Positions 52,294-60,986 of a DNA stretch of 64,000 nt are shown piece by piece (the first letter of the stretch is position 1; every line of letters starts with the position of its first letter). This DNA comes from Primorskyibacter aestuariivivens (GTDB lineage Bacteria > Pseudomonadota > Alphaproteobacteria > Rhodobacterales > Rhodobacteraceae), in NCBI RefSeq assembly GCF_028023675.1, contig NZ_JAQIOZ010000011.1:62001-126000 (forward strand), in the 5' to 3' direction. Below the pieces are notes generated by a model. That model did not search any database and had not been told where the DNA came from. It saw only the letters and a list, made by a program, of their open reading frames with translations. The position numbers and the translations under genes were made by a program.

Positions 52294-52947
52294 TCACAGC
52301 AGTTCCGCGATCAGGTAGACCACGCCAAATACCAAGGCCACCTGCGCCAACCCTTTGATCGTCCCCACGACCAGCCCCTTGGCGACGGGGGCACCATGGC
52401 TGATTTGGGTTTGGGCATCATGGCGGATACCCGCCCCGGCGGGCAGGTCCTGACGGGTTCTGCCAATCACGAAGCCAAGGACGCCGGTGGCAACAAAGGC
52501 CAGCGCCTCCAGCCCCCAGAGGATCAAGAGCCAGACACCGGTGATCGTGAAGCCGGAATTGCGCAGCACATCCTTGGCCTCACCAAACTGGTAGGACAGG
52601 GCCTGCGACAGGTGCAGAATGCTGTCATAGACATAAACGGGACCGCGCGAGAGCGTGTAAATCGCCTCATCCAGCCCCCAATGCGCCCAGAACGAGGCGA
52701 ACCACAACGCGGTCAGGTTGGCGAGGATGCTCGCGCAGACCACCGTCAGGCGGAATACAAAGGAACCGCGCAGACCGGCGATGAGCAGCAGGATCAAAAA
52801 CAGCGCGATACCAAGCGGGATGATCACACCGAAGATGAAGAGCGGGATATAGATTGCCGCAAAGGCATAACCCACGGTCAGGGCCGCACCGCCCACAAGC
52901 GCGAGGAACGCAAGACCGTAGCTGTTTTTTACCTGTGGCTCGTTCAT
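52294..52947 (-). CDS. uncharacterised polytopic membrane protein
   Basis: A 217-residue protein with about five hydrophobic segments (about 12-32, 33-57, 62-85, 137-158, 195-215). I recognise no family motif. A soluble loop near 165-190 carries QDLPAGAGIRHDAQTQISHG. AGGAG lies about 6 bases before ATG 52947, supporting this start. It is transcribed away from the aldehyde dehydrogenase gene and is separated from panB by 88 bases. Function unknown. Confidence 0.65.
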   Translation of the reverse strand: MNEPQVKNSYGLAFLALVGGAALTVGYAFAAIYIPLFIFGVIIPLGIALFLILLLIAGLRGSFVFRLTVVCASILANLTALWFASFWAHWGLDEAIYTLSRGPVYVYDSILHLSQALSYQFGEAKDVLRNSGFTITGVWLLILWGLEALAFVATGVLGFVIGRTRQDLPAGAGIRHDAQTQISHGAPVAKGLVVGTIKGLAQVALVFGVVYLIAELL

Positions 52948-53109
52948 CGCATGCTCCTGATCCTTGGGTGGCGACAGCATTAAGAATTCCCCCCGGTTGT
53001 CAAAGGCTTTTGCCCAGAGCTGCGCGCCGGGGCTGGACGCTGCACCCGCGGGCACTTAACGTCCTGAACAATTCGAAATATCCCCGGGATACGCCCCAAG
53101 GAGTTGCCC

Positions 53110-54555
53110 ATGTCGCTGCCCGATCTGCCCTTTGATCCGTCTCATGTCCTGATTGGCGGGGCATGGAAAACCTGCGCGAGCGGCGAGACGCTGATCCTGT
53201 CCAACCCGTCGGATGAAAGCGACCTGACCCGTATCGCACGGGGCGGGACCGAGGATATCAACGCCGCCGTGGCCGCCGCCCATGCCGCGCGCGCGGGCGA
53301 TTGGGGCCGAATGCCCGCCTTTGAACGCGGTCGCATCCTGACCCGGCTGGGGCAATTGGTGCTGGAGCGGGTGGATTGGCTGGCCGAGCTGGAAGCGCTG
53401 GACGTGGGCAAGCCGCTGAAACAGGCGCGCAATGACGCGGTGGCGCTGGCACGCTATTGCGAATTCTATGGCGGCGCGGCGGACAAGGTACACGGAGAGA
53501 CGATCCCCTATCTGGACGGCTACACGGTTTACACGCTGCGCGAGCCGCATGGGATCACGGGCCATATCGTGCCGTGGAACTATCCGATGCAGATCATCGG
53601 CCGCTCCGTCGGCGCGGCGCTGGCCATGGGCAATTCTTGCGTGCTGAAACCGGCCGAAGAGGCCTGCCTGACGGCGCTGGCTTTTGCGCATCTGGCCAAA
53701 GAGGCCGGGTTGCCCGATGGGGCGCTGAACGTGGTGCCGGGGCTGGGGGCCGAAGCGGGCGCGGCGCTGTCGGCGCATCCGGGCGTGCATCATCTGAGCT
53801 TTACCGGATCGGTCGCCACCGGGGCCATGGTGCAGGCGGCGGCGGCGCAGAACGTGGTGCCGGTGACGCTGGAGCTGGGGGGCAAGTCGCCGCAACTGGT
53901 GTTTGACGATGCGGACCTTGAGGCCGCCCTGCCCTTCCTCGTCAATGCGGGCATCCAGAATGCCGGGCAGACCTGTTCGGCCTCGTCCCGTATCCTTGTG
54001 CAGCGCGGGGTTTATGACGCGGTGCGCGATGCGATGGCGGAGCGGTACAATCACCTGAAGGTCGGCGCGGCGATGGACGATCTCGATGTCGGACCGCTGA
54101 TCAGCGCGCGGCAGAAAGAGATCGTGCAGGGGTTCCTCGCCAAGGGGGCCGATCTGGAGATCGCGGCTGAGGCCAGCATTCCGAACGGGCCGGGGCATTT
54201 CGTGCCGCCCACCCTCTTGGACAGCGTGCCGCCGGATCACCCGCTGGCGAGACAGGAGATATTCGGCCCGGTTCAGGCGCTGATCCCCTTTGACACCGAA
54301 GAGGACGCGCTGCGCATCGCCAATGGCACCGATTACGGGCTTGTCGCCAGCATCTGGACCCGCGACGGCGCGCGGCAGATGCGGCTGGCGCGCGGCTTGC
54401 GCTCGGGGCAGGTGTTTATCAACAATTACGGCGCGGGAGGCGGTGTGGAACTGCCCTTTGGCGGGACCGGCAAATCGGGCCATGGCCGTGAAAAGGGGTT
54501 CGAGGCGCTTTACGGGTTTTCGACATTGAAGACCGTGGCGGCGCTGCATGGGTAA
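53110..54555 (+). CDS. NAD(P)-dependent aldehyde dehydrogenase, betaine-aldehyde type
   Basis: A 481-residue ALDH-superfamily enzyme oxidising an aldehyde to the acid. The coenzyme-binding GHIVPWNYPMQI (about 151-162), GSVATG near 233, catalytic base Glu255 (LELGGKSP) and nucleophile Cys289 (GQTCSAS) are all in place. The closest remembered groups are betaine-aldehyde/aminoaldehyde dehydrogenases. Followed by an SDR and P1 peptidase genes on the same strand. ATG 53110 has AAGGAG upstream. Confidence 0.92.
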   Translation: MSLPDLPFDPSHVLIGGAWKTCASGETLILSNPSDESDLTRIARGGTEDINAAVAAAHAARAGDWGRMPAFERGRILTRLGQLVLERVDWLAELEALDVGKPLKQARNDAVALARYCEFYGGAADKVHGETIPYLDGYTVYTLREPHGITGHIVPWNYPMQIIGRSVGAALAMGNSCVLKPAEEACLTALAFAHLAKEAGLPDGALNVVPGLGAEAGAALSAHPGVHHLSFTGSVATGAMVQAAAAQNVVPVTLELGGKSPQLVFDDADLEAALPFLVNAGIQNAGQTCSASSRILVQRGVYDAVRDAMAERYNHLKVGAAMDDLDVGPLISARQKEIVQGFLAKGADLEIAAEASIPNGPGHFVPPTLLDSVPPDHPLARQEIFGPVQALIPFDTEEDALRIANGTDYGLVASIWTRDGARQMRLARGLRSGQVFINNYGAGGGVELPFGGTGKSGHGREKGFEALYGFSTLKTVAALHG

Positions 54556-54585
54556 GGGATGGTGGGCAGGATTGCCCACCCTACG
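54556..54585. repeat. dispersed hairpin repeat, family D copy 1
   Basis: GGTGGGCA (54561-54568) pairs with TGCCCACC (54573-54580) around GGAT, flanked by GGGAT and CTACG. A copy in the opposite orientation with compensatory base changes lies at 63546-63577. It fills the gap between ALDH and SDR genes. Confidence 0.7.
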
Positions 54586-54596
54586 GGGAGAAAGAT

Positions 54597-55337
54597 ATGA
54601 GACTTGAGGGAAAAACCGCCATCGTGACCGGCGCGGCGTCAGGCTTTGGCGCAGGGATCGCGCACCGCTTTGCACAAGAGGGTGCGCAGGTCATGTATGC
54701 CGATATCAACGAAGAGGCGGCGCGCGCGGTGGCCGAGGAATATGGCGGGCTGGGCCAGCGCGTGGATGTGGGCGATGGCGAGAGCGTGGCGCATATGTTC
54801 GACAAGGCCACGGAGCTGATGGGCGAGATCGACATTCTGGTGAACAATGCGGGCGTGACGCATCTGCCCACGCCATTGGATGAGGTCAGCGAGGAGGATT
54901 TCGACCGGGTGTTTCAGGTCAATTGCAAATCCGTCTATTACACCTCACGCGCTTTGGTACCGCAGATGAAAAAGCGTGGCTCGGGCACGATCCTGAACAT
55001 CGCCTCCACCGCCGGTGTCTCACCCCGGCCCAATCTGAACTGGTACAACGCCTCCAAGGGCTGGATGAACACCGCGACCCGAACCATGGCGGTGGAGCTT
55101 GCGCCTTTTGGCATCCGGGTGAACGCGCTGAATCCGGTGGCGGGGGAAACGCCGCTTCTGGCGTCCTTTCTGGGCGAGGACACGCCGGAGATGCGGGAAA
55201 AGTTCCTGTCCACCATCCCGCTGGGTCGCTTCTCGACCCCCGAGGATCTGGCCAATGCGGCGCTTTACCTGTGTTCGGACGAGGCCAGCATGGTGACAGG
55301 CGTCTGCATGGAAGTGGATGGCGGGCGGTGTATATGA
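54597..55337 (+). CDS. short-chain dehydrogenase/reductase
   Basis: A 246-residue classical SDR. NAD(P)-binding GAASGFGAGIA at 12-22, NNAGV near 83 and the catalytic YNASKGW (Tyr-x3-Lys) near 150 are intact; ALNPVAGETPLL follows the active site as in many dehydrogenases for alcohols or 3-oxoacyl substrates. The Asp after strand beta-2 (MYADINEEAA) suggests NAD preference. It is next to the aldehyde dehydrogenase, so an alcohol-to-aldehyde-to-acid route is conceivable. Confidence 0.92.
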   Translation: MRLEGKTAIVTGAASGFGAGIAHRFAQEGAQVMYADINEEAARAVAEEYGGLGQRVDVGDGESVAHMFDKATELMGEIDILVNNAGVTHLPTPLDEVSEEDFDRVFQVNCKSVYYTSRALVPQMKKRGSGTILNIASTAGVSPRPNLNWYNASKGWMNTATRTMAVELAPFGIRVNALNPVAGETPLLASFLGEDTPEMREKFLSTIPLGRFSTPEDLANAALYLCSDEASMVTGVCMEVDGGRCI

Positions 55338-55362
55338 CCAGGGCCTGCATATCGCGCTTTTG

Positions 55363-55393
55363 ATCTTCTTCTCTTTGCAAATACGCAAATCCC
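55363..55393. repeat. dispersed intergenic repeat, family B copy 2
   Basis: Shares TCTTCTTCTCTTTG-CAAATACGCAAA with the element at 38445-38476, differing by one missing base and a few changes. It lies between the SDR and P1-peptidase genes. Confidence 0.65.
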
Positions 55394-55415
55394 ACGCCCG
55401 ACATGGGAGACCCCG

Positions 55416-56417
55416 ATGAATTTGAAGCCCGGCCCCCGCAACCTGATCACTGATGTTGCGGGCCTTTGCGTGGGAAATGCGCGGGATGATGCGCTGAAAT
55501 CCGGCACCACGGTGCTTTTGGGTGAGGCCCCGTTCACCTGTTCTTACGCGGTGATGGGGGGCGCGCCGGGGACGCGGGAGACGGATTTGCTAGCCCCGGA
55601 CAAGAGCGCGCCTTCGGTGGATGCGCTGGTCTTGTCGGGCGGATCGGCTTTTGGGCTGGCGGCGGCGCAGGGCGTGATGGACGCGCTGGCAGAGCAGGGG
55701 CGCGGCTTTGCGGTGGGCCCGGCTCGTGTGCCGCTGGTGCCTGCGGCGATCCTGTTTGATCTGCTCAATGGCGGGGACAAGGGCTGGGCGGAAAATCCCT
55801 ACCCCGCTTTGGGGCGTGCGGCGCTGGATGCGGCAACGCTGGATTTTGCGCTTGGGACGCAAGGAGCAGGCACGGGGGCCACGACGGCGATGCTCAAGGG
55901 CGGGCTTGGCTCGGCCTCTGTGGTATTGGAGGGCGGGATCACCGTGGGGGCGCTGGTCGCGGCCAACCCGGTGGGCTGCGTGACCACGCCGGGAGAGCGG
56001 CATTTCTGGGCCAGTGCGTTTGAGATAGATGGCGAGTTTGGCGGGTTGGGGCCGGACCCCGCGCCCGCTCAGCGCGACCTGCGCCAGAGCCGGAAGCTGG
56101 CGGCCATGGCGGCGCAGGGCAATACGACGATTGCCATTGTGGCGACCGACGCGCGCCTGAGCAAGGCGCAGTGCCAGCGCATGGCCACCGCAGCGCATGA
56201 CGGGATCGGGCGGGCGATTGTGCCTGCCCATACGCCGATGGATGGCGATCTGGTCTTTGCCGGGGCGACCGGGCATGTGGAGATGGGCGCGCCCGACTGG
56301 CAGATACAGGAGATTTGTCATGCGGCGGCGACCTGCCTCAGCCGGGCGATTGCGCGGGGGATTTACCATGCGCGGCCCGCGTCCGGCGACCTCATGCCCT
56401 GTTGGTCCGACGGGTGA
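55416..56417 (+). CDS. P1-family peptidase (DmpA-like aminopeptidase)
   Basis: A 333-residue protein of the DmpA/P1 family, Ntn-fold enzymes that self-cleave to make an active N-terminal Ser or Thr. Key segments are MGGAPGTRETDLL, VLSGGSAFGLAAAQG and GTGATTAMLKGGLGSAS, where autocleavage at Gly-Ser is plausible, then IAIVATDARLSKAQCQRMA. Characterised members release N-terminal D- or beta-amino acids. The gene lies 78 bases after the SDR on the same strand and 55 before rpe. Confidence 0.9.
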   Translation: MNLKPGPRNLITDVAGLCVGNARDDALKSGTTVLLGEAPFTCSYAVMGGAPGTRETDLLAPDKSAPSVDALVLSGGSAFGLAAAQGVMDALAEQGRGFAVGPARVPLVPAAILFDLLNGGDKGWAENPYPALGRAALDAATLDFALGTQGAGTGATTAMLKGGLGSASVVLEGGITVGALVAANPVGCVTTPGERHFWASAFEIDGEFGGLGPDPAPAQRDLRQSRKLAAMAAQGNTTIAIVATDARLSKAQCQRMATAAHDGIGRAIVPAHTPMDGDLVFAGATGHVEMGAPDWQIQEICHAAATCLSRAIARGIYHARPASGDLMPCWSDG

Positions 56418-56472
56418 CTGGACCTGAGCGTTTCGCCCGCGTATGAGGCGGGCATAGCTCAGGAGATGCCAC

Positions 56473-57150
56473 ATGCCCTTTGATCGTTCCGTCAAGATCG
56501 CCCCCTCTATCCTCTCTGCCGATTTCGCCAATTTCGGACAGGAGATCCGCGCCATCGAGGATCAGGGCGCGGATTGGGTGCATGTGGATGTAATGGACGG
56601 GCATTTCGTGCCGAACCTGACCTTTGGCCCACCTGCGGTCAAAGCGTTCCGCCCGCATGTGAAAACCTTCATGGATGTGCATCTGATGATTGCGCCGGTG
56701 GATCCCTATATCGACGCCTATGCCGAGGCGGGGGCCGATATGCTGACCGCCCATGTGGAGGCCGGCCCGCATATTCACCGCACGCTGCAGGCCATTCGCG
56801 GCGCGGGGATGAAGGCCGGTGTGGCGCTGAATCCGGGGACACCGGCGGAGGCCGTGGCGGATTGTCTTGATCTGGCCGACATGGTGCTGGTCATGACCGT
56901 GAACCCGGGCTTTGGCGGGCAGAAATTCATCGACATGACCGCCAAGGTCCGCAAGGTGCGCGAGATGATCGGCGACCGCGAGATCCACATCCAGATCGAT
57001 GGTGGCGTGGACCCGACCACCGCGCCGTTGGTGGTTGAAGCCGGGGCCGATGTTTTGGTCGCGGGATCGGCTGTGTTCCGGGGCGGATCTGTGGACAAGC
57101 CCGAGGTTTACGGCGCGAATATGAAGGCGATCCGGGACGCGCTGGGATAA
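56473..57150 (+). CDS. rpe: ribulose-phosphate 3-epimerase
   Basis: Interconverts ribulose-5-phosphate and xylulose-5-phosphate in the pentose phosphate pathway. A 225-residue TIM barrel with [30 protein letters not shown] (metal-binding His-Asp), [17 protein letters not shown] (phosphate-binding loop) and IQIDGGVDP near the C-terminus. Metal ligands appear complete. It is the last plus-strand gene before the converging CDGSH-glutamate synthase gene. Confidence 0.97.
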   Translation: MPFDRSVKIAPSILSADFANFGQEIRAIEDQGADWVHVDVMDGHFVPNLTFGPPAVKAFRPHVKTFMDVHLMIAPVDPYIDAYAEAGADMLTAHVEAGPHIHRTLQAIRGAGMKAGVALNPGTPAEAVADCLDLADMVLVMTVNPGFGGQKFIDMTAKVRKVREMIGDREIHIQIDGGVDPTTAPLVVEAGADVLVAGSAVFRGGSVDKPEVYGANMKAIRDALG

Positions 57151-57239
57151 GCGGGCAGGTTTTGAGGGCTGTTTCACCGCGCGCGGGCAATAGCCGTTCC
57201 GTCCCGCAGACCCGCCTTTGATCCCGAACCCAAACGGAG

Positions 57240-57263
57240 GCTATTCCCGAGCCGATTCATGCT
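57240..57263. terminator. stem-loop between rpe and the CDGSH fusion gene
   Basis: CCGAGC and GCTCGG (about 57247-57266 region) can pair across about 8 bases, and AATAGCC/GGCTATT half-sites flank a larger imperfect inverted repeat (57189-57248). Placed between converging genes it may terminate both. The wider 57151-57284 spacer has no gene. Confidence 0.45.
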
Positions 57264-57284
57264 CGGACGCGCCCCCCCCGACCT

Positions 57285-58817
57285 TCAGCGCCCGACCCCG
57301 GCAAAGCGCACGCCGCTGAGATCAGCCATCTCCCGTTTCCACGTTGTCAGGTCGCGTTGGCTCAGATCTCTCAGCGCGTGATGACCGCAGGCCCGCGCCA
57401 GAACCTGCATGAGTTCCACGCTGGCCCCGAAATACCGCGCCAGTCGCTCAGCCCCCGTCTGCACGTCCAGCCGCTTGCGCAGCTCGGGTTTCTGGGTCGC
57501 GACACCGACCGGGCAATTGTTGGAATTGCACATGCGCGCGGCGATACAGCCAACCGCCTGCATGGCCGAATTGCTGATCGCGACCGCATCCGCGCCAAGC
57601 GCCATGGCCTTGGTAAAATCCTCGGCGACGCGCAGCCCGCCGGTGATGACCAGGGTAACCTCGCGGCCGGTCTTGGCGTCCAGATGCGCCCGTGCACGGG
57701 CCAGTGCCGGGATCGTCGGGACTGAGATATGGTCACGGAAGATCAGTGGCGCGGCCCCGGTGCCGCCGCCCCGCCCGTCGAGAATGATGTAATCGGCGCT
57801 GGCTTCCAGCGCAAAGTCGATATCCTCCTCGATATGGTTGGCTGAGAGTTTGAACCCGATGGGAATACCGCCGGAGCGTTCGCGCACCTGATCGGCGATA
57901 CGTTTGAAATCAGCCGGAGTTTCAAGATCGGGGAAGGTCGCGGGCGAGATCGCAGATTGCCCCGGCTCCAGCCCGCGCACCTCGGCGATCTTGTCCTCCA
58001 CCTTGTCTCCGGGCAGATGCCCGCCCGTGCCGGTCTTGGCCCCCTGACCACCTTTGAAATGGAAGGCCTGCACGCGGGACACGAGATCAATGTCCCAGCC
58101 GAACCGGGCCGAGGCCAGCTCATAGAAATAGCGGCTATTCTCGGCCTGTTCCTCGGGCAGCATCCCGCCTTCTCCGGAACATATCCCGGTGCCAGCCATC
58201 TCTGCCCCGCGCGCCAGTGCTGTCTTGGCTTCTTCGGAGAGCGCACCAAAGCTCATGTCAGATACAAAGAGCGGAATATCCAGCTGCAGGGGCCGGGCCG
58301 CACGCGGACCAATTGTGACGGACGTGTCAACCGAAGCCTCGTCCAGCAGGGGTTTGCGCGCCATCTGTGCGGGCAGGATCTGGATATCGTCCCAATGGGG
58401 CAGGTCCTTGCGCGGGACCCCCATGGCCCCCATTTCGCCGTGATGGCCCAGTTTCGACAGGCCGTCACGGGCGAGTTCATGGATGCGGGCCACGGTCGGC
58501 TCTTCGGGGGTCGGGTTGGCGGTGGGAATGTCGGGTTTCGGGCTTGGCGCCAGGTCGCCAACCTCAAGCCCGGCCAACCCCGCATGGGTGCCGTCGCAAA
58601 ACGGGCCATTCGCCGTCGATTTGCATTGGCAGAGCACGGCGCTTTCGGTCTTGTCCGCGGTGAATTTGAGCGGCGTCACATCGGTGCCCGCGTGCGAGCC
58701 GTCGCAAAACGGTTGCGATTTGGACAGCCCACACCGGCACCAGAAATAGGTTTTTCCTTCTTCCAGATCGATCTTGGCCGGTTTCTTTGCGGCGATGATT
58801 GGCACGGTTTTGGTCAT
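57285..58817 (-). CDS. double CDGSH iron-sulfur domain fused to FMN-binding glutamate synthase-like domain
   Basis: A 510-residue fusion. Two CDGSH motifs come first: Cys27/Cys29/Cys38/His42 and Cys63/Cys65/Cys74/His78, each a likely 2Fe-2S site. From about residue 130 a glutamate-synthase FMN domain follows (SDMSFGALSEEAKTAL, GEGGMLPEEQ, KGGQGAKTGTGGHL, ILDGRGGGTGAAP) and the 3Fe-4S motif C-x5-C-x4-C-P-V-G in ARMCNSNNCPVGV. The glutaminase domain of GltB is absent, so it is an oxidoreductase/transferase of unclear substrate, perhaps taking electrons via the CDGSH clusters. It lies 79 bases after pirin on the same strand. Confidence 0.88.
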   Translation of the reverse strand: MTKTVPIIAAKKPAKIDLEEGKTYFWCRCGLSKSQPFCDGSHAGTDVTPLKFTADKTESAVLCQCKSTANGPFCDGTHAGLAGLEVGDLAPSPKPDIPTANPTPEEPTVARIHELARDGLSKLGHHGEMGAMGVPRKDLPHWDDIQILPAQMARKPLLDEASVDTSVTIGPRAARPLQLDIPLFVSDMSFGALSEEAKTALARGAEMAGTGICSGEGGMLPEEQAENSRYFYELASARFGWDIDLVSRVQAFHFKGGQGAKTGTGGHLPGDKVEDKIAEVRGLEPGQSAISPATFPDLETPADFKRIADQVRERSGGIPIGFKLSANHIEEDIDFALEASADYIILDGRGGGTGAAPLIFRDHISVPTIPALARARAHLDAKTGREVTLVITGGLRVAEDFTKAMALGADAVAISNSAMQAVGCIAARMCNSNNCPVGVATQKPELRKRLDVQTGAERLARYFGASVELMQVLARACGHHALRDLSQRDLTTWKREMADLSGVRFAGVGR

Positions 58818-58896
58818 GATGTCCCTCTCCTGAGTACCCTGAAGTCACGTGTTAATGCTCTGGTCCGGCCTTGCGAAACGCATGCGCCCGCTCCCG

Positions 58897-59832
58897 TCAA
58901 CCCGGCAGCGGAATGAATTCCTGATCATCGCCGGGCGGCAGCTGGAAGCGGCCGTTCTGCCAGTCGCCCATCCGCCAGGCCTCTTTCGCGGCCTCGATCC
59001 GTTCGCGGGACGACGCGACAAAGTTCCACCAGATAAAGCGCTCGCCCTCCATCGTGTCCCCGCCCAGCAGCATGACGCGCGCACCCTGCGCGCCTGCGGT
59101 CACGGCCAGCCCGTCGCCGGGGCGGAAAACCAGCATCCGGCCTTGCGCGTAGCTCTCGCCCGACACTGTGACTTCGCCCTGCAGCACATAGACGCCGCGG
59201 TCCTCGTGATCGTCGGGCAGCGGCAGGCGCGCGCCGGGTTGCAGGACCGCATCGGCGTAGAACATGCGCGAGGGCGTGGCCACGGGGGCGCGTTCGCCAT
59301 AGAGATCACCCATGATCAGACGCACCTCTTTGCCCTCGCCCTCGATCATCGGCAGGGCGGATTTTGCAGCATGCACAAAGCGCGCCGGGTTGTCTTCCTG
59401 ATCCTTGGGCAGCGCCAGCCAGGTTTGCAGACCAAAGAGGCTGTGGGGCTGTTTGCGCGCCTCGCCGTCCACCCGTTCGGAATGGGTGATGCCGTGACCG
59501 GCCTCCATCCAGTTCACCGCGCCCGGTTCGATCCATTGATCGGTGCCAAGACTGTCACGGTGGTGGATCTTGCCCTTGAGCAGATAGGTGACAGTGCCCA
59601 GCCCGATATGAGGATGGGGGCGCACGTCGATGCCCTGTCCGGTGAGGAACTCGGCCGGGCCCATCTGGTCAAAGAAGATGAAGGGGCCGACCATCTGGCG
59701 TTTGGCAGACGGCAGCGCACGGCGCACCTCGAACCCTCCGATATCGCGGGCGCGCGGAATGATCAGGGTGTCGATGGCATCAATGGCGTCGCCGGTCGGG
59801 CAATGAGGATCAAGCGTCGGGTTCCAGGACAT
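58897..59832 (-). CDS. pirin-family protein
   Basis: A 311-residue bicupin. The metal site fits pirin: His73 and His75 in RPHPHIGL, His117 and Glu119 in GITHSER. C-terminal cupin LVFRPGDGL, LLGGDTMEGERFIWWNFVAS and SRERIEAAKEAW are typical. Bacterial pirins include a quercetinase and redox regulators; the role here is open. AAGGAG lies 7 bases before ATG 59832. It heads the unit with the CDGSH fusion gene and is divergent from the MaoC gene across a region with repeated TGCGAA sites. Confidence 0.9.
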   Translation of the reverse strand: MSWNPTLDPHCPTGDAIDAIDTLIIPRARDIGGFEVRRALPSAKRQMVGPFIFFDQMGPAEFLTGQGIDVRPHPHIGLGTVTYLLKGKIHHRDSLGTDQWIEPGAVNWMEAGHGITHSERVDGEARKQPHSLFGLQTWLALPKDQEDNPARFVHAAKSALPMIEGEGKEVRLIMGDLYGERAPVATPSRMFYADAVLQPGARLPLPDDHEDRGVYVLQGEVTVSGESYAQGRMLVFRPGDGLAVTAGAQGARVMLLGGDTMEGERFIWWNFVASSRERIEAAKEAWRMGDWQNGRFQLPPGDDQEFIPLPG

Positions 59833-59882
59833 GGGCAGTCTCCTTTCTGCGTCAGCAGGAAGATAGGGCGCAAAGTCGTTTC

Positions 59883-59925
59883 TGCGAATTCCGAGCTTTC
59901 GCAAGGCTTTTGTGCGAATACGCAC
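59883..59925. promoter_or_regulatory. cluster of TGCGAA half-sites between pirin and maoC
   Basis: TGCGAA (59883-59888) and TTCGCA (59898-59903) form an inverted pair; a third TGCGAA (59913-59918) lies inside the palindrome GTGCG-AATA-CGCAC (59912-59925). Clustered sites in a divergent promoter region look like operator DNA; the regulator is unknown. Confidence 0.45.
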
Positions 59926-60009
59926 TATCTGGCGGAATACGCCCGCTTTTGCGCGCGACCGCCAAGGCTGTAATTGACCGGTCCGGCCCCGCTGACGTAG
60001 GCTCGCAGC

Positions 60010-60474
60010 ATGAGCATCGGCAAGCATTTCGACGATTTTTCCGTCGGGGACATTTTTGAAACCAACGGGGTCACGCTCACCGAGAGCGGGATCATCGACT
60101 TCGCACTGCTTTACGATCCGCAACCGTTTCACATGGACGCGGTTGACGCCAAGAATTCGATTTTCGGGGGGCTGATCGCCAGTGGGTTTCAAACCCTCGC
60201 GCTGACCTTCCGGCTTTTTCGCGATACGAGCGTTCTGAACGGCACCAATATAGGCGGCCATGGGATGGACGAAGTGCGGTGGCACGCGCCCGTCAATGCC
60301 GGAGACACGATCCGTGTGCGCGTCACGGTCGAGGCGGTCACGCCCTCGCGCTCAAAACCTGACCGGGGCACGATCCGGTTCCGCTATCGAACCTATAATC
60401 AGGACGGGACACAGGTGCTGAGCGTTGCGATGGACCACATCGTAGCGCGGCAAAAGGCACATGAGGGCGCGTGA
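60010..60474 (+). CDS. MaoC-family (R)-hydratase-like protein
   Basis: A 154-residue hot-dog fold protein of the MaoC/hydratase 2 family. It starts with FDDFSVGDIFETNGVTLTES, has the hydratase-like LYDPQPFHMD (the Asp/His active-site region) and the later GMDEVRWHAPVNAGDTIRV. Such proteins hydrate enoyl-CoAs or act as dehydratase subunits. Alone on the plus strand, divergent from pirin and converging on the UPF0178 gene. The substrate is unknown. Confidence 0.88.
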   Translation: MSIGKHFDDFSVGDIFETNGVTLTESGIIDFALLYDPQPFHMDAVDAKNSIFGGLIASGFQTLALTFRLFRDTSVLNGTNIGGHGMDEVRWHAPVNAGDTIRVRVTVEAVTPSRSKPDRGTIRFRYRTYNQDGTQVLSVAMDHIVARQKAHEGA

Positions 60475-60515
60475 TCCAGACGACGGCATTCCCCGTCGAT
60501 CATTTTGACCACTGC

Positions 60516-60962
60516 CTATCTGCCCGCCGCACGCAATTCTCGTTCCAACGCATCAAGGAACCGCGACCGATCCGCTTTGGAAAACGCCTTGCCACCGCCC
60601 TGGCGGAACGGATCAGCCGAGCGCAGATCGGCCATCAGGTCGCGCATCGCCAACTGCTGGCCGATATTGGCCGGGGTGAAGGCCTCGCCATTATGGCGCA
60701 GAGCACGCGCGCCGGCCTCAACGCATTTGGCGACCAAGGGGATATCGCCGGTCACCACAACGTCACCGGGGCCGGCGCGGTCGGCGATCCACATATCGGC
60801 CACGTCGGGGCCTTCCGGGACGATCACGGTCTCGATCAGAGGGTTCTGCGACGGGCGCAGCCCACCATTGGAGACGACAAAGACCTGCGCGCGGTGGCGG
60901 GTAGCAACTTTTTCGACCTCGGGTTTGACCGGGCAGGCATCTGCATCGACATAGATCGCCAT
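60516..60962 (-). CDS. UPF0178/YaiI-family protein
   Basis: A 148-residue member of the UPF0178 (DUF188) family, which has a PIN-like fold and no established activity. The N-terminal [15 protein letters not shown] with its conserved Asp-Cys-Pro and the later [19 protein letters not shown] are diagnostic. The C-terminal [19 protein letters not shown] is also conserved. It lies 24 bases downstream of S-formylglutathione hydrolase. ATG 60962 follows a GGGGG; a GTG 3 bases upstream is possible. Confidence 0.93.
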   Translation of the reverse strand: MAIYVDADACPVKPEVEKVATRHRAQVFVVSNGGLRPSQNPLIETVIVPEGPDVADMWIADRAGPGDVVVTGDIPLVAKCVEAGARALRHNGEAFTPANIGQQLAMRDLMADLRSADPFRQGGGKAFSKADRSRFLDALERELRAAGR

Positions 60963-60986
60963 CACATCCCCCGGCCTTGAGCCGTA

